64,000 bases of DNA from Martelella limonii (GCF_013344475.1 NZ_JABUOU010000005.1:22642-86641); one strand, 5' to 3'; shown: positions 8,233-17,125, numbered from the stretch's first letter. The notes: generated by a model from the sequence alone, not told the origin. Made by a program: numbers and translations.

Positions 8233-11200
8233 TCAGCGGTCACTCGCGGTCGACGTCGCGCCGGCGATAGGACCGGGCGAGCGGTCGCGCCGGTTGCCGG
8301 CCGCCTCCATGGCATCCGCCTTATCCTTTTGCTCCATAACCTGTGCAATGCGGCGCGCGATCGCTTCGATGCAGGGTTGGCGCATGATCGAATAGTGATC
8401 GCCGTCGAGGCCGACGATTTCCATTTGCGGCATCAGTTCGCGCCATTCCCGACAGACGCGGTCGAAGCCCTCCTGAAGGCGAGCGGCAAACAGCAGGGCG
8501 GGAGCGCTGGAATGCGACGGGCGGTGGCGCTCCAGGGCTGTGCTCCCGGCCTCGAAGACGCGGTAGACGGTCTCGAGCCGGGCTGCCTCGGAGGCGACTC
8601 CGGCCTCCTCCAGCCGGTCCGATAGAACAGCGATACGGTCGCCGAGCGGAAAGGCGATCTCGCTTTCGTTCCATCGGTGCGGGCTCAGACCGGCGATCGC
8701 CTCGATATCGGCGGCGAAATGGAGAAAGCGCTTCCGATCGCAGACTGGCGCGGTGTCCGGGACGACGCTGTCGATCATGGCCAAAAGACCGGGCGACCCG
8801 TCGAGGCGACGCGCCATCTCCTGCGCGACCAGTCCGCCGAGCGACCAGCCGGCCAGATGAAAGCGACCATCGGGCCGGATCGCTCTGATCTCATCGAGAT
8901 AGCGTTCGGCCATGGCAGCGATCGAGGAGAGCGGCGTTTCTTCCCTGGATGTGAGACCCGGCGCGCGCACGCCGTAGATCGCGCGCTCGCCCGGCAGAAA
9001 TTGCGCGAGCAGGGCATAGCACATCACATTGCCGCCGATCGGGTGGATGCAGAACAGCGGCGGGATAGCATCGTTTCCACTGCGGATCGGAACGATCAAC
9101 GCGTCGTCCGCCGCGCCGCCGTCGCCGGTGGCGATCGCGCCGGCGAGGGCCGCGATGGTCGGGTGGCTCATCAGCATCGCGAAAGAAACGGGCGTGCCGC
9201 ACCGCTTTTCCAGCCGCGCCATCAGGCGCATTCCTGCAAACGAGGAGCCGCCGAGCGCGAAGAAATTGTCGTCCCTGCCGATCGGTCCGGCAATCGCCAG
9301 CAGGTCCTGCCACAGGGCGGCAATTTCGGTCTCGAGCCCCGCGTGCGGGGCCGCGTATGGGCGCGTGTTGCGGATGGTCGCGGCGAAATCGGGCGCGGGC
9401 AGGGCGGTTCGAATGACCTTGCCGTTGTCGCTCAGCGGCAGCCTGTCGAGGATCATAAAAAATGCGGGGACCATATAGGCCGGCAAGGTCGCGCGCAGTC
9501 TTTCCCTCAGGGCTTTGATGTCGGGCGTTGCGCTGCGGGCCACGATATAGGCCACGAGGTGGCGGGTTCCGGTACTGTCGCTGGCAGCCGAGACGATCGC
9601 GCCTGCAACCTCCGGCATGGCAAGCAGGGCGGCCTCGACCTCTGCGCATTCCACGCGATAGCCCTGGATCTTGACCTGGAAATCGGTCCTGCCGAGAAAC
9701 TCGATTTCGCCATCGGCGAGATAGCGGCCCATGTCGCCGGTGCGGTAGAGGCGTTCCCCGGTTCTTGGATGGATAATAAAATTCGCTGCGGTTTTTTCCG
9801 GATCCTGCCAGTAGCCGAGCGCCACGCCGATGCCGCCTATGTAGAGATCGCCGGAAACCCAGGGTGGGCAGAGCCGCAGCTCCTTGTCCAGCACATGAAT
9901 CGACTGGTAGTCCATGGCATGTCCATAAGGGATCGACCGCCATTCCGGGTCCATGTTTGTGATCGGGTAGAGCACAGACCAGATCGATGCTTCCGTCGCG
10001 CCGCCAAGGCTGCAGATGTCCGCGGCGGGCGCGGCGATCCGGATCTGCGGCGGCAGCGAAAGCGGAATCCAGTCGCCGCTCAGCATGACGAGCCGCAACG
10101 AGGAAAGGGCTGGTTCGCGGGCGTCCTCGCCGGCCAGCTGCATCAGGGCGGGAACGGAATTCCAGATCGTCACGGCGTGGTCGCGCACGAGCTTTTGCCA
10201 GTGCGCCGGGTCGCGGGTGCCGTCCCGATCGGGCATGACGATCGTCGCCCCGGCCGCAAGCGTGCCGAAGATGTCGTAAACGGAAAGATCGAAGCTGAGC
10301 GAGGAGAGGGCCAGCACCCGGTCGCTTGCCTTCAGCGCGAAGCGGTCGTTGAGATCGATGATCGTGTTCCAGGCGCCGCGATGGTCGATCATGACGCCCT
10401 TCGGTATGCCGGTGGAGCCGGATGTGAAGATGACATAGGCGAGGTCCGTCGCCTTGAAGGCCGTCGTTGTTTGGACCGGGGCTGCTTCGGCAGGCTCATC
10501 GAGCCCGTCGACCGGGATCGTCTGAAGGGCCTCCGGCCAAAGCAGGCGGGCCTCCAGTTCCTTGCGGGTGAGGGCGATCCGGGCGCCGCTACTCTTCATG
10601 AGAAGCGCGCGCCTTTCATCGGGCAGGTCGGGATCGACCGGCACATAGGCGGCGCCGGCATAAAGAATGCCCAGCACGGCCGCGACCTGTTCCCACCCCT
10701 TGTCGAGCACCACGGCAACGAGCGTCCCCGGCGCGGTTCGACTGTCACTCAGTGCACGGGCGACCGCCAGCGCGCGGCCGCGTAACCTCGCGTAGCTGAT
10801 GCTGCCTGTCGGCGAGATGATTGCGGTCTTCTCGGGATGGGAAACGGCCTGATGCTCGAACATCGCTTCCAGACGTTGTGGCTCCAGGGCGGGTGGTGCC
10901 GCCGGCGCGGGGTCGGGGCGGGTCCTGGCCAGGGGATCGTCCTGGTCCCAGAGCGCCTCATCTTCAGCAAGAGCCGTCATCAGTGCGAGATGGGCTTCGC
11001 TCAGTTTTTCGACAAAGCCGGTGGGGAAGATTTCCGCCGCATAGTCCCAATTGAAGATCGCCGAACCGTCGGGACCGAAATGGAGCTGATGGTCCAGATG
11101 GACCTGCGGCACCTGCAGGTGCGACACCTGGTGGCGGATTGCGGCGGGTGCCGGTTCGGTTGCGGAAGGGCGGGGGGCGCTGACAGCCGTGAACGTGACG

Positions 11201-12267
11201 GGAACGCCGATGGTTGCCCCTGCGCCGGATCGTTGCTGCAGCGCCCGGGTTATGTCAATGCCGCTAACTTCCATATGTTCGACATCGCGCAGGAATTGCG
11301 ACTGGAGCGCCCGCGCCCGGCCGGCGAAGCCCGCGTCGGCGGACCGATCCACTTCAAGCAGGATCGTCGTGCCGAAATTGCCGATCGTGCGCTCGGCATC
11401 GGGAAGACACTGGAACCGGCCGGAATGCAGCAGGGTGATCGCGAAATCCTCGCTTCCCGAGGCGCGCGCAAGCACTTCGGAATAAGCCGCGCAGGCGAGC
11501 AGGCTTGGCGTGAGCCGGCGGGCCGCGCAGATGCGCATCAGCTTTTGCCACTGAGCCTTCGGAAGGGTGTGGGCGATATGGCGGAATGTCGGCCGTGCAC
11601 CCGGCTGAAGCCGAGGGCTCAGTGGCAAAGCGGGCGGGCCGGGGAAGGTTTGAAGGCGCTGATGCCAGTAGGACCATGCGCGTTCCCGGCGCGCGCCGGC
11701 GCGCCGTTCGCGCTGATCTTCGACATAGGCGGGAAAGCGCAGCGCGATCTCCGGCAGGTCCGTCTCGGGTTCACGGATCAGCGCGGTCAGTTCCTGCAGC
11801 AGGATGTGAAAGCTCCACCCGTCCATCATCCACAGCGCGAATGAAATATGCAGGCGCAGGCCGGCGTCGTCGCGGGTGGCGCGGATATCGAATTGCGGCC
11901 AGCGGTCCGGTGGCAGATCGCGCGCCTGCATCGCCGCGCGAAGTTGGCCGCGTCGCGCTTCGGCCTGTTCGGCGCCAAGGCCGCGCAGATCGATGCATTC
12001 GGGCCGATAGAAGGGTACGCTCGCCAGAATGCGCTGTTCGCCATTGTCGCAGATGACCGCGCGCAGCATTTCATGGCGCCTGATCAGGGCGTTGAGCGCA
12101 GTTTCGAGGGCCTGTGGGTCGTCGCCGGGCAGATCTGCTTCGCCGCAATAGCGCGCTGGTACGCTTAGTTCGAGCGAGCCGGATTGCCCGACCCAGTAGG
12201 CCTGCTGAATGCCCTCAAGCAGGAACTGCGCATCGACCCGTTCCCTCATGTTTTCGCGCTGGCCCAT
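8233..12267 (-). CDS. Non-ribosomal peptide synthetase, single module Cy-A(Cys)-PCP-TE
   Basis: A 1344-residue synthetase with a clear GGGGAGGA ribosome site. Domains: heterocyclization (Cy) domain about 12-440, with QQAYWVG, RHEMLRAV, PVTFTAVS, PQVHLDHQ and FNWDY; adenylation domain about 465-955, with FTSGSTGIPKG, YRTGD and DNGK; carrier domain with Ser1009 in LGGSSF; thioesterase about 1065-1312, with Ser1142 in GWSLGG, Asp1166 and His1291 in GDHYS. Lining-residue positions read D660 L661 Y664 N703 M728 S730 L754 I762 W763 K950, the known cysteine-type code of Cy-containing NRPSs. It should therefore activate Cys, condense it with the polyketide acyl chain, cyclise it to a thiazoline and release the product. 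The first Asp of the Cy DxxxxD motif is Ala144 (second Asp149 kept), which questions the condensation/cyclisation chemistry. Divergent from the monooxygenase gene, sharing an operator-like site. Confidence 0.95.
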   Translation of the reverse strand: MGQRENMRERVDAQFLLEGIQQAYWVGQSGSLELSVPARYCGEADLPGDDPQALETALNALIRRHEMLRAVICDNGEQRILASVPFYRPECIDLRGLGAEQAEARRGQLRAAMQARDLPPDRWPQFDIRATRDDAGLRLHISFALWMMDGWSFHILLQELTALIREPETDLPEIALRFPAYVEDQRERRAGARRERAWSYWHQRLQTFPGPPALPLSPRLQPGARPTFRHIAHTLPKAQWQKLMRICAARRLTPSLLACAAYSEVLARASGSEDFAITLLHSGRFQCLPDAERTIGNFGTTILLEVDRSADAGFAGRARALQSQFLRDVEHMEVSGIDITRALQQRSGAGATIGVPVTFTAVSAPRPSATEPAPAAIRHQVSHLQVPQVHLDHQLHFGPDGSAIFNWDYAAEIFPTGFVEKLSEAHLALMTALAEDEALWDQDDPLARTRPDPAPAAPPALEPQRLEAMFEHQAVSHPEKTAIISPTGSISYARLRGRALAVARALSDSRTAPGTLVAVVLDKGWEQVAAVLGILYAGAAYVPVDPDLPDERRALLMKSSGARIALTRKELEARLLWPEALQTIPVDGLDEPAEAAPVQTTTAFKATDLAYVIFTSGSTGIPKGVMIDHRGAWNTIIDLNDRFALKASDRVLALSSLSFDLSVYDIFGTLAAGATIVMPDRDGTRDPAHWQKLVRDHAVTIWNSVPALMQLAGEDAREPALSSLRLVMLSGDWIPLSLPPQIRIAAPAADICSLGGATEASIWSVLYPITNMDPEWRSIPYGHAMDYQSIHVLDKELRLCPPWVSGDLYIGGIGVALGYWQDPEKTAANFIIHPRTGERLYRTGDMGRYLADGEIEFLGRTDFQVKIQGYRVECAEVEAALLAMPEVAGAIVSAASDSTGTRHLVAYIVARSATPDIKALRERLRATLPAYMVPAFFMILDRLPLSDNGKVIRTALPAPDFAATIRNTRPYAAPHAGLETEIAALWQDLLAIAGPIGRDDNFFALGGSSFAGMRLMARLEKRCGTPVSFAMLMSHPTIAALAGAIATGDGGAADDALIVPIRSGNDAIPPLFCIHPIGGNVMCYALLAQFLPGERAIYGVRAPGLTSREETPLSSIAAMAERYLDEIRAIRPDGRFHLAGWSLGGLVAQEMARRLDGSPGLLAMIDSVVPDTAPVCDRKRFLHFAADIEAIAGLSPHRWNESEIAFPLGDRIAVLSDRLEEAGVASEAARLETVYRVFEAGSTALERHRPSHSSAPALLFAARLQEGFDRVCREWRELMPQMEIVGLDGDHYSIMRQPCIEAIARRIAQVMEQKDKADAMEAAGNRRDRSPGPIAGATSTASDR

Positions 12268-12332
12268 GCGTCCTCCCCATGTGCGCCCGCCCTGGCTTGC
12301 CGGATCGGAGCCTAGACTTGCCTTGTATTAAT

Positions 12333-12344
12333 ATACTAGTGTAA
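12333..12344 (+). promoter_or_regulatory. Operator-like site A (ATACTAGTGTAA) between NRPS and monooxygenase
   Basis: This 12-mer lies in an AT-rich patch, 66 bases upstream of the NRPS start and 51 bases upstream of the monooxygenase start. It matches sites B and E at 11 of 12 positions. The core is flanked by AT-rich, partly palindromic sequence. I infer it is a target of the GntR protein encoded at 19271-19945 and places this biosynthetic pair in the sugar regulon. Confidence 0.65.
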
Positions 12345-12394
12345 TTTAGCTTTCAAGTTTAAGCGAGTTTGCCGTTCAACGGGAGGATAGGCGG

Positions 12395-13909
12395 ATGAAC
12401 GACGATATCGGCAATGACGGCTGGAGTGCCGGGCCGGCCTCCTCGCGACAGGGTGCGCAGGCCCATGATGCGGCGGTGCGGTCAGCGCTGGCGCTTCGGG
12501 GCGGGTTTCCGGATGACTGGGTCGTACCCCGGAAAGGCATCGATCACGACGTCGTCATCGTCGGGGGCGGCCAATCGGGCGTGGCGATCGCCCTTGCGCT
12601 CAAGCGGGCGGGGATCACACGCGTGAGCGTCATCGACGCCGCGCGCAGCGGCGAGGAGGGGATTTGGCGCACGACGGCGCGCATGAAATCTCTCCGCTCT
12701 CCCAAGCAGCTCCCCGGGCCGGAACTGGATGTGCCTGAAATGAGCTTCCGTGCCTGGTACGCCGCCCGCACCGGCGATGAGGCCTATGATGCGCTGCAAT
12801 CCATACCGCGGCTGGTATGGGCGCAGTATCTCGACTGGTTCAGGATTATCGCGGGCGTGACGGTGCGTTATCAAACGCGGCTTGATAGGGTCGAAAGCAG
12901 CGAAAACGGCCTGCGTCTCGCCTTGTCGGTTGAAGGCGAAGAACGCATCGAGACGTGCCGAAAAGTGGTCCTCGCCACCGGCTTTCTGGGCGGCGGTTGC
13001 GCGCGCATTCCCGACTGGATCAAAAATGAGCTTTCGCCCGAACGGTATGCCCATGCCGATAATGTGATCGATTTCACTGCTTTGAAAGGGCGCAGGCTGG
13101 CCGTTTTCGGCGCCGCCTCTTCGGCCTTCGACGCCGCTGCGGTAGCGCTTGAGACCGGCGTCCATTCGGTGCACATGTTCTGCCGGCAGGATGATCTGGA
13201 GCGCTATTCGCGCATGCGGGTTCTCTATTATCCAGGATCGGTCGAGCACTTTCCGCGCCTGCCCGACCGACACCGGTGGCACATCATGAATGCGCTCTGC
13301 TGCCGTGCCCAAGGCCCGGTACCAGAAACGGTGCGCCGCGCCGCGCAGTTTCAGAATTTTCATCTCCATCTGGGCGCTCGCGATGCCGTGCCGGTGTTTG
13401 ACGGCCGTTCAATCGCGATCGGGGACCTCACATTCGACTATGTCATTGCGGGCACGGGTTATGGCGTTGATCTCGCCGCGCGACCGGAACTCGCCAGCGT
13501 TTCTGACGGGATTGCCTTGTGGGGGGATCGCTATCAGCCGCCCAAGGAGGAACGGAACGAGGAGCTCGCGCGGTATCCTTATCTCACGCCGGGATTCGGC
13601 CTGACGGCGAAAGGGCCGGACCGGCGCGTCGAGGACATTCACCTCTTCAACGCGGCGGCGATGCTGAGCAACGGCCGCAATCCCGCGGAGGTCAGCGGGT
13701 TCCGGCACGGGATACCGCAATTGGTGTCGGCGATCGGCGCTGATCTTTACACGACCGACGCCGAAATGCACGTGAAGCGGGCGTTGACGCCGGTCGAGCC
13801 TATCCTGAGCGCAGACGAATACAGGCACAGCATCTGGACCGAGCGCGCGCCGGCGGTCTCGCGGAAAGACCGCGCCATGCAGCCCGTCCGGCAAGATGAC
13901 GCCTGTTGA
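12395..13909 (+). CDS. FAD/NAD(P)H-dependent monooxygenase (flavin-containing/N-hydroxylase-like)
   Basis: A 504-residue flavoprotein. An FAD-binding Rossmann motif VVIVGGGQSGVA lies near residues 53-64. A second nucleotide-binding motif, LAVFGAASSAFDAAA, lies near residues 231-245. Between them is the helix-rich substrate part, with ATGFLGGG closing the FAD domain and VIAGTGYGVD near the C-terminus. This two-dinucleotide-fold layout is that of class B flavoprotein monooxygenases, including ornithine/lysine N-hydroxylases and FMOs. It starts 127 bases from the NRPS start on the other strand and is followed by a lone ACP, so it probably oxygenates a cluster intermediate. Whether it hydroxylates nitrogen, oxidises sulfur or does a Baeyer-Villiger step cannot be told. 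Confidence 0.82.
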   Translation: MNDDIGNDGWSAGPASSRQGAQAHDAAVRSALALRGGFPDDWVVPRKGIDHDVVIVGGGQSGVAIALALKRAGITRVSVIDAARSGEEGIWRTTARMKSLRSPKQLPGPELDVPEMSFRAWYAARTGDEAYDALQSIPRLVWAQYLDWFRIIAGVTVRYQTRLDRVESSENGLRLALSVEGEERIETCRKVVLATGFLGGGCARIPDWIKNELSPERYAHADNVIDFTALKGRRLAVFGAASSAFDAAAVALETGVHSVHMFCRQDDLERYSRMRVLYYPGSVEHFPRLPDRHRWHIMNALCCRAQGPVPETVRRAAQFQNFHLHLGARDAVPVFDGRSIAIGDLTFDYVIAGTGYGVDLAARPELASVSDGIALWGDRYQPPKEERNEELARYPYLTPGFGLTAKGPDRRVEDIHLFNAAAMLSNGRNPAEVSGFRHGIPQLVSAIGADLYTTDAEMHVKRALTPVEPILSADEYRHSIWTERAPAVSRKDRAMQPVRQDDAC

Positions 13910-13998
13910 TATCGGAAGTCCGGAAAGGACGCGCGCCGGTTGTTCTCGGACGGGTGAACCAGGGCTGGGTTTTGTTTTAGATTCAAGAAAGGGAGACT

Positions 13999-14265
13999 AT
14001 GATGAGCGAACCAACGGTGATTGACGAGGCCGGCCTTCAGGCGCGGATACGCGACATCGCCGGCGTTCTTCTGCGGGCCGAAACGCCTGCCGCCGAAGAC
14101 CATTTTCTGGCGCTTGGGGGCGATTCCCTGCTCGCGACGGTCTTTGCCCGCAAGGTCGAGGTCGAATGCGGGCCGCGCCCGTCGCTTGAGGAGATATTCA
14201 CGCTGTCCTTTGCCGAAATGGCCGAGGCGCTTGCGGGGCGCCAGGACGGCGCCGCGCGGCCGTAG
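13999..14265 (+). CDS. Free-standing acyl/peptidyl carrier protein
   Basis: An 88-residue single carrier domain. The phosphopantetheine serine is Ser43 in LALGGDSLLATVFAR, and the rest folds as a four-helix ACP/PCP pattern. The GGDS form is closer to NRPS-type carriers than to FabC-type ACPs. AAAGGGAG gives a ribosome site, and either of two adjacent ATGs may be used. It lies 89 bases after the monooxygenase, probably in the same transcript, suggesting that the substrate of that enzyme may be tethered to this protein. No amino-acid-activating partner is adjacent. Confidence 0.88.
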   Translation: MMSEPTVIDEAGLQARIRDIAGVLLRAETPAAEDHFLALGGDSLLATVFARKVEVECGPRPSLEEIFTLSFAEMAEALAGRQDGAARP

Positions 14266-14266
14266 C

Positions 14267-14286
14267 GGCCCGGCAGCAGCCGGGCC
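14267..14286. terminator. Hairpin between convergent ACP and FAH-family genes
   Basis: Perfect 8-bp stem GGCCCGGC/GCCGGGCC with a 4-base loop AGCA, starting two bases after the ACP stop and before the opposite-strand FAH stop. It is a likely bidirectional transcript end; there is no T-run. Confidence 0.5.
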
Positions 14287-14306
14287 TCGGTAACTGGCGG
14301 TCTTTA

Positions 14307-15146
14307 TCAGGTGTCGGCGCGCACCTGCTGGCGCTGGCCGCCGAGGCCCTCGATGCCGAGTTCGACCGTGTCGCCGGCTTTCAGATAGCGCGGCGGCTTC
14401 AGTCCCTGACCCACGCCGGGCGGAGTGCCGGTCGAAATGATGTCGCCCGGGTGCAGCGTCATGAAGTCGGACAGATAGCTCACCACATGGGCGACGCCGT
14501 AGACCATCGTGGCCGACGAGCCATCCTGCATCGTCTCGCCATTGACCTTCAGCCACATCTTCAGGTTCTGCGGGTCGGCAATCTCGTCGCGCGTGACCAG
14601 CCAGGGACCGACAGGGCCGAACGTGTCGCAGGACTTGCCCTTGGTCCACTGGCCGGACCGCCGGGTCTGGAAGTCGCGCTCGGAGACGTCGTTGATCACG
14701 CAGTAGCCGGCAACGTGTTCGAGCGCCTCATCGCGGGAGACGTGCTTGGCGCGCTTGCCGATGACGACGCCGAGTTCGACCTCCCAATCCGTCGCGGTGG
14801 CGTTGCGCGGGATGACGATGTCATCATCGGGCCCGACGATCGCCGAGGTGGCCTTCATAAAGATCACCGGCTCCGGCGGTACCTCCATGCCGGATTCGGC
14901 GGCGTGGTCGGCGAAATTAAGGCCGATGCAGATGAATTTGCCGGTGCCCGAAACACAGGGGCCGAGGCGTGATGCTGCCTCCGCCATGGGCAGCGCCTCG
15001 GGATCAAGGTCTTTCGTCCATGAAAGGTCTTCAAGCCATTTGCCGGCAATGTCATCGACGATCCCCGAAAGGTCGCGAATGTTTCCGTCCTTGTCGAGCA
15101 GCCCGGGGCGTTCCTCGCCAGCGGGTCCATAACGCAGCAGTTTCAA
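14307..15146 (-). CDS. Fumarylacetoacetate-hydrolase-family protein, probable 2,4-diketo-3-deoxy-L-fuconate hydrolase
   Basis: A 279-residue FAH-superfamily hydrolase. Landmarks are FICIGLNFADHAAESG, PVIFMKA, the metal-binding acids in DWEVELGVVIGK and the late GDIISTGTPPGVG. The reading frame is open further upstream, but TTG 15146 preceded by GCGGAG gives the normal family start and avoids overlap with the SDR gene 17 bases away. In the oxidative L-fucose/L-rhamnose pathways, this family cleaves the 2,4-diketo-3-deoxy acid to pyruvate plus lactate (or a related acid). The neighbouring SDR would supply that substrate. The pathway assignment rests on family and context. Confidence 0.85.
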   Translation of the reverse strand: MKLLRYGPAGEERPGLLDKDGNIRDLSGIVDDIAGKWLEDLSWTKDLDPEALPMAEAASRLGPCVSGTGKFICIGLNFADHAAESGMEVPPEPVIFMKATSAIVGPDDDIVIPRNATATDWEVELGVVIGKRAKHVSRDEALEHVAGYCVINDVSERDFQTRRSGQWTKGKSCDTFGPVGPWLVTRDEIADPQNLKMWLKVNGETMQDGSSATMVYGVAHVVSYLSDFMTLHPGDIISTGTPPGVGQGLKPPRYLKAGDTVELGIEGLGGQRQQVRADT

Positions 15147-15163
15147 TAGAGTATCTCCGCAAA

Positions 15164-15910
15164 TCAGTAGGTGGTTCGACCGCCGGAAAGATCGAAGGCG
15201 GCGGCAGTGGTGAAGCTGTTTTCGCGCGAAACCAGCCATGCGACCATCGCTGCGGCCTCGTCGACCTCCAACAGGCGGCCACGGGGGATGCGCGAGCGCA
15301 TATATTCGATATGCTCTTCGGTGAGCTGTTCGAGAATGCGGGTCTGTGCCGTCGCCGGCGTAATGCAGTTGACCGCAATATCGTATTGCGCAAGCTCCTT
15401 GCCGAGCGACTTCGTCATCCCCATTACCGCGGCTTTCGAGGCGGAATAGGCGGCAGCGTTGGGGTTGCCTTCCTTGCCAGCGACGGAGGCGATATTGACG
15501 ATCCGTCCGTAATTGCGTGCCTTCATGCCCGGTACCACCGCGCGGTTGACGTAGAAGGTGCCGTTGACATTGATGTCGATGACTTTCTTCCACATCTCGA
15601 TGTCATAATTGTCGAGAGGTGCGGCGGCGCCCGCGATGCCTGCGGAATTGACGAGGATCGATATCTTGCCGCTTGCCTTCTCAGTGGCGGCAGCAGCGGC
15701 TTCCACCGATGACCAGTCCGAAATGTCCGCGATCTGGACGGTTGCCGCCTCGCCTATTTCGGCGCGAGCCTGTTCCAGCCTGTCTTTATCGATATCCCAC
15801 AGGGTGACCGTCGCACCGGATGCGACGATGCGTCGGGCCATGGCGAAGCCCAATCCCTGGGCGCCTCCGGTGACGACGGCGTGTTCGCCTTCAAGGTCGA
15901 TCTTGTTCAT
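15164..15910 (-). CDS. SDR-family dehydrogenase, probable 2-keto-3-deoxy-L-fuconate dehydrogenase
   Basis: A 248-residue short-chain dehydrogenase. It has the cofactor motif TGGAQGLG near residues 14-21, NSAGIAG, a catalytic Ser in IVNIASVAG, and Tyr/Lys in YSASK. The cofactor is an NAD(P) dinucleotide. An acidic residue after the second strand (LWDID) favours NAD. It precedes the FAH gene by 17 bases in the same transcript. The order SDR then diketo-acid hydrolase matches the last two steps of non-phosphorylating fucose/rhamnose breakdown. Operator-like site B lies just upstream, shared with the divergent aldo/keto reductase. Confidence 0.87.
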   Translation of the reverse strand: MNKIDLEGEHAVVTGGAQGLGFAMARRIVASGATVTLWDIDKDRLEQARAEIGEAATVQIADISDWSSVEAAAAATEKASGKISILVNSAGIAGAAAPLDNYDIEMWKKVIDINVNGTFYVNRAVVPGMKARNYGRIVNIASVAGKEGNPNAAAYSASKAAVMGMTKSLGKELAQYDIAVNCITPATAQTRILEQLTEEHIEYMRSRIPRGRLLEVDEAAAMVAWLVSRENSFTTAAAFDLSGGRTTY

Positions 15911-16014
15911 AGGTTCGCTTCCTCCTCATTGTGTGCGCGACCGCCTCGAGACGCCATGTCCCGGCATTTTCCTGCATGGCGGATACGCTGATATATCCCT
16001 TGAATAGTCTAATT

Positions 16015-16026
16015 ATATTAGTGTAA
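16015..16026 (+). promoter_or_regulatory. Operator-like site B (ATATTAGTGTAA) between SDR-FAH and aldo/keto reductase
   Basis: It lies between the divergent SDR start (15910) and aldo/keto reductase start (16079). The 12-mer is identical to site E in front of the sugar ABC operon, and the identity extends left to give the same 14-mer TTATATTAGTGTAA at both places. Role as a GntR operator is inferred. Confidence 0.7.
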
Positions 16027-16078
16027 CAGTTTGGGCAAGGCCTGGTTTCACCGGGCGAATTTCGCAAGGGAGGCGGCT

Positions 16079-17104
16079 TTGAAGGCGACTGACGAACGGA
16101 AGGTGGGACGGACGGATCTTAACATGACCAGGCTCGGCATGGGGTGCGCCTCGCTCGGCGGGCTGTTCGCCCCGGTGGATGCGCCGACATGTCTTGCGAC
16201 GCTGCAGGCCGCCTGGGATTGCGGCATTCGTTATTTCGATGCCGCTCCGATGTACGGGCTCGGCCGGGCGGAACATATGCTCGGCTATTTCCTGCGCGAG
16301 CAAATCGGCGCGCGCCCGAGCATCGTCAGCACCAAGGTCGGGCGCCTGATGGCGCGGGACCGCCCTGGCCGGGAACTGCCGCCCGAGGCCGACAAGAACC
16401 CCCTCGATCCGGGCTGGTGGAACGGGCTGCCCCTTCGGGAAGTGTTCGACTATTCCTATGACGGCCTGATGCGCAGTTTCGACGACAGCCTCCAGCGCAT
16501 GGGGCGCGCGGGCGTTGATATCCTTTACGTGCACGATATCGGCAAGCTGACCCATGCCGAGCTTGCGGAGCATCACTGGAGCGCATTGACCAAGGGCGGC
16601 GGCTTCCGTGCATTGTCCGATCTGCGTGACGCCGGCATCATCAAGGGCTTCGGTCTCGGCGTCAACGAGGCCGAGGTCGTGATGGCGGCCATGGATGAGG
16701 CGGAGCTGGATTGCACCCTGCTTGCAGGTCGCCATACCCTGCTCGACCAGAGCGCCGATGCTCTGCTCGAACGCGCCGCCCGCGAGAATATGGCAATCGT
16801 GATCGGCGGCGTATTCAACTCGGGCATTCTCGCCTCGGCAGCCGGCGGCAATCTCAAATTCGATTATCAGGATGCGCCCGAGGCGATCGTCAGAAAGGTC
16901 GGCGAGTTGCGGGCGGTGTGCGACGAGTTCGACGTCCCGCTTGCCGCCGCGGCCATACAGTATCCGTTCCGCCATGAAGCCGTAACCTCGGTGCTGATCG
17001 GCGCCAAGCACCCCGACAGGGTGAAGCAGAATGTCGACTGGTTCGAAATGGCATTGCCGGAGGAGCTGTGGCAGACGCTCGCGGCGCACGGATTGGCAGG
17101 GTAG
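16079..17104 (+). CDS. Aldo/keto reductase, probable L-fucose (D-threo-aldose) 1-dehydrogenase
   Basis: A 341-residue TIM-barrel oxidoreductase. The AKR tetrad is visible: Asp and Tyr in YFDAAPMYGLGRAE, Lys in STKVGR and His in LYVHDIG. The late IGAKHPDRVKQN segment binds the cofactor. The frame is open to a TTG at 16031, but that start would lie next to operator site B. TTG 16079, after AAGGGAGG, is better placed. Relatives oxidise L-fucose, D-arabinose or L-galactose to the lactone. With the lactonase at 35819 and the SDR/FAH pair it forms an oxidative sugar route. It is tail to tail with the UxaA-type gene. Confidence 0.86.
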   Translation: MKATDERKVGRTDLNMTRLGMGCASLGGLFAPVDAPTCLATLQAAWDCGIRYFDAAPMYGLGRAEHMLGYFLREQIGARPSIVSTKVGRLMARDRPGRELPPEADKNPLDPGWWNGLPLREVFDYSYDGLMRSFDDSLQRMGRAGVDILYVHDIGKLTHAELAEHHWSALTKGGGFRALSDLRDAGIIKGFGLGVNEAEVVMAAMDEAELDCTLLAGRHTLLDQSADALLERAARENMAIVIGGVFNSGILASAAGGNLKFDYQDAPEAIVRKVGELRAVCDEFDVPLAAAAIQYPFRHEAVTSVLIGAKHPDRVKQNVDWFEMALPEELWQTLAAHGLAG

Positions 17105-17125
17105 GGGCGGCTGAGGCGCCCCTAC
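17101..17125. terminator. Bidirectional hairpin containing both convergent stop codons
   Basis: Perfect 9-bp stem GTAGGGGCG/CGCCCCTAC with a 7-base loop. The TAG of the aldo/keto reductase (17102-17104) and the TAG of the UxaA-type gene (17122-17124, minus) both lie within the stem arms. Its symmetric position suggests it ends both transcripts. Confidence 0.55.

Noticed and set aside
8677..10785. 702-codon open frame on the plus strand opposite the NRPS
   Set aside because: Antisense shadow of the NRPS adenylation region in high-GC DNA; no domain-like sequence, low hydrophobic content and Arg/Gly-rich.
12395..13909. Calling the flavoprotein a lysine/ornithine N-hydroxylase and the cluster a siderophore
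   Set aside because: No hydroxamate assembly gene, acetyl/formyltransferase or TonB receptor is nearby; fold-level evidence does not fix the substrate.
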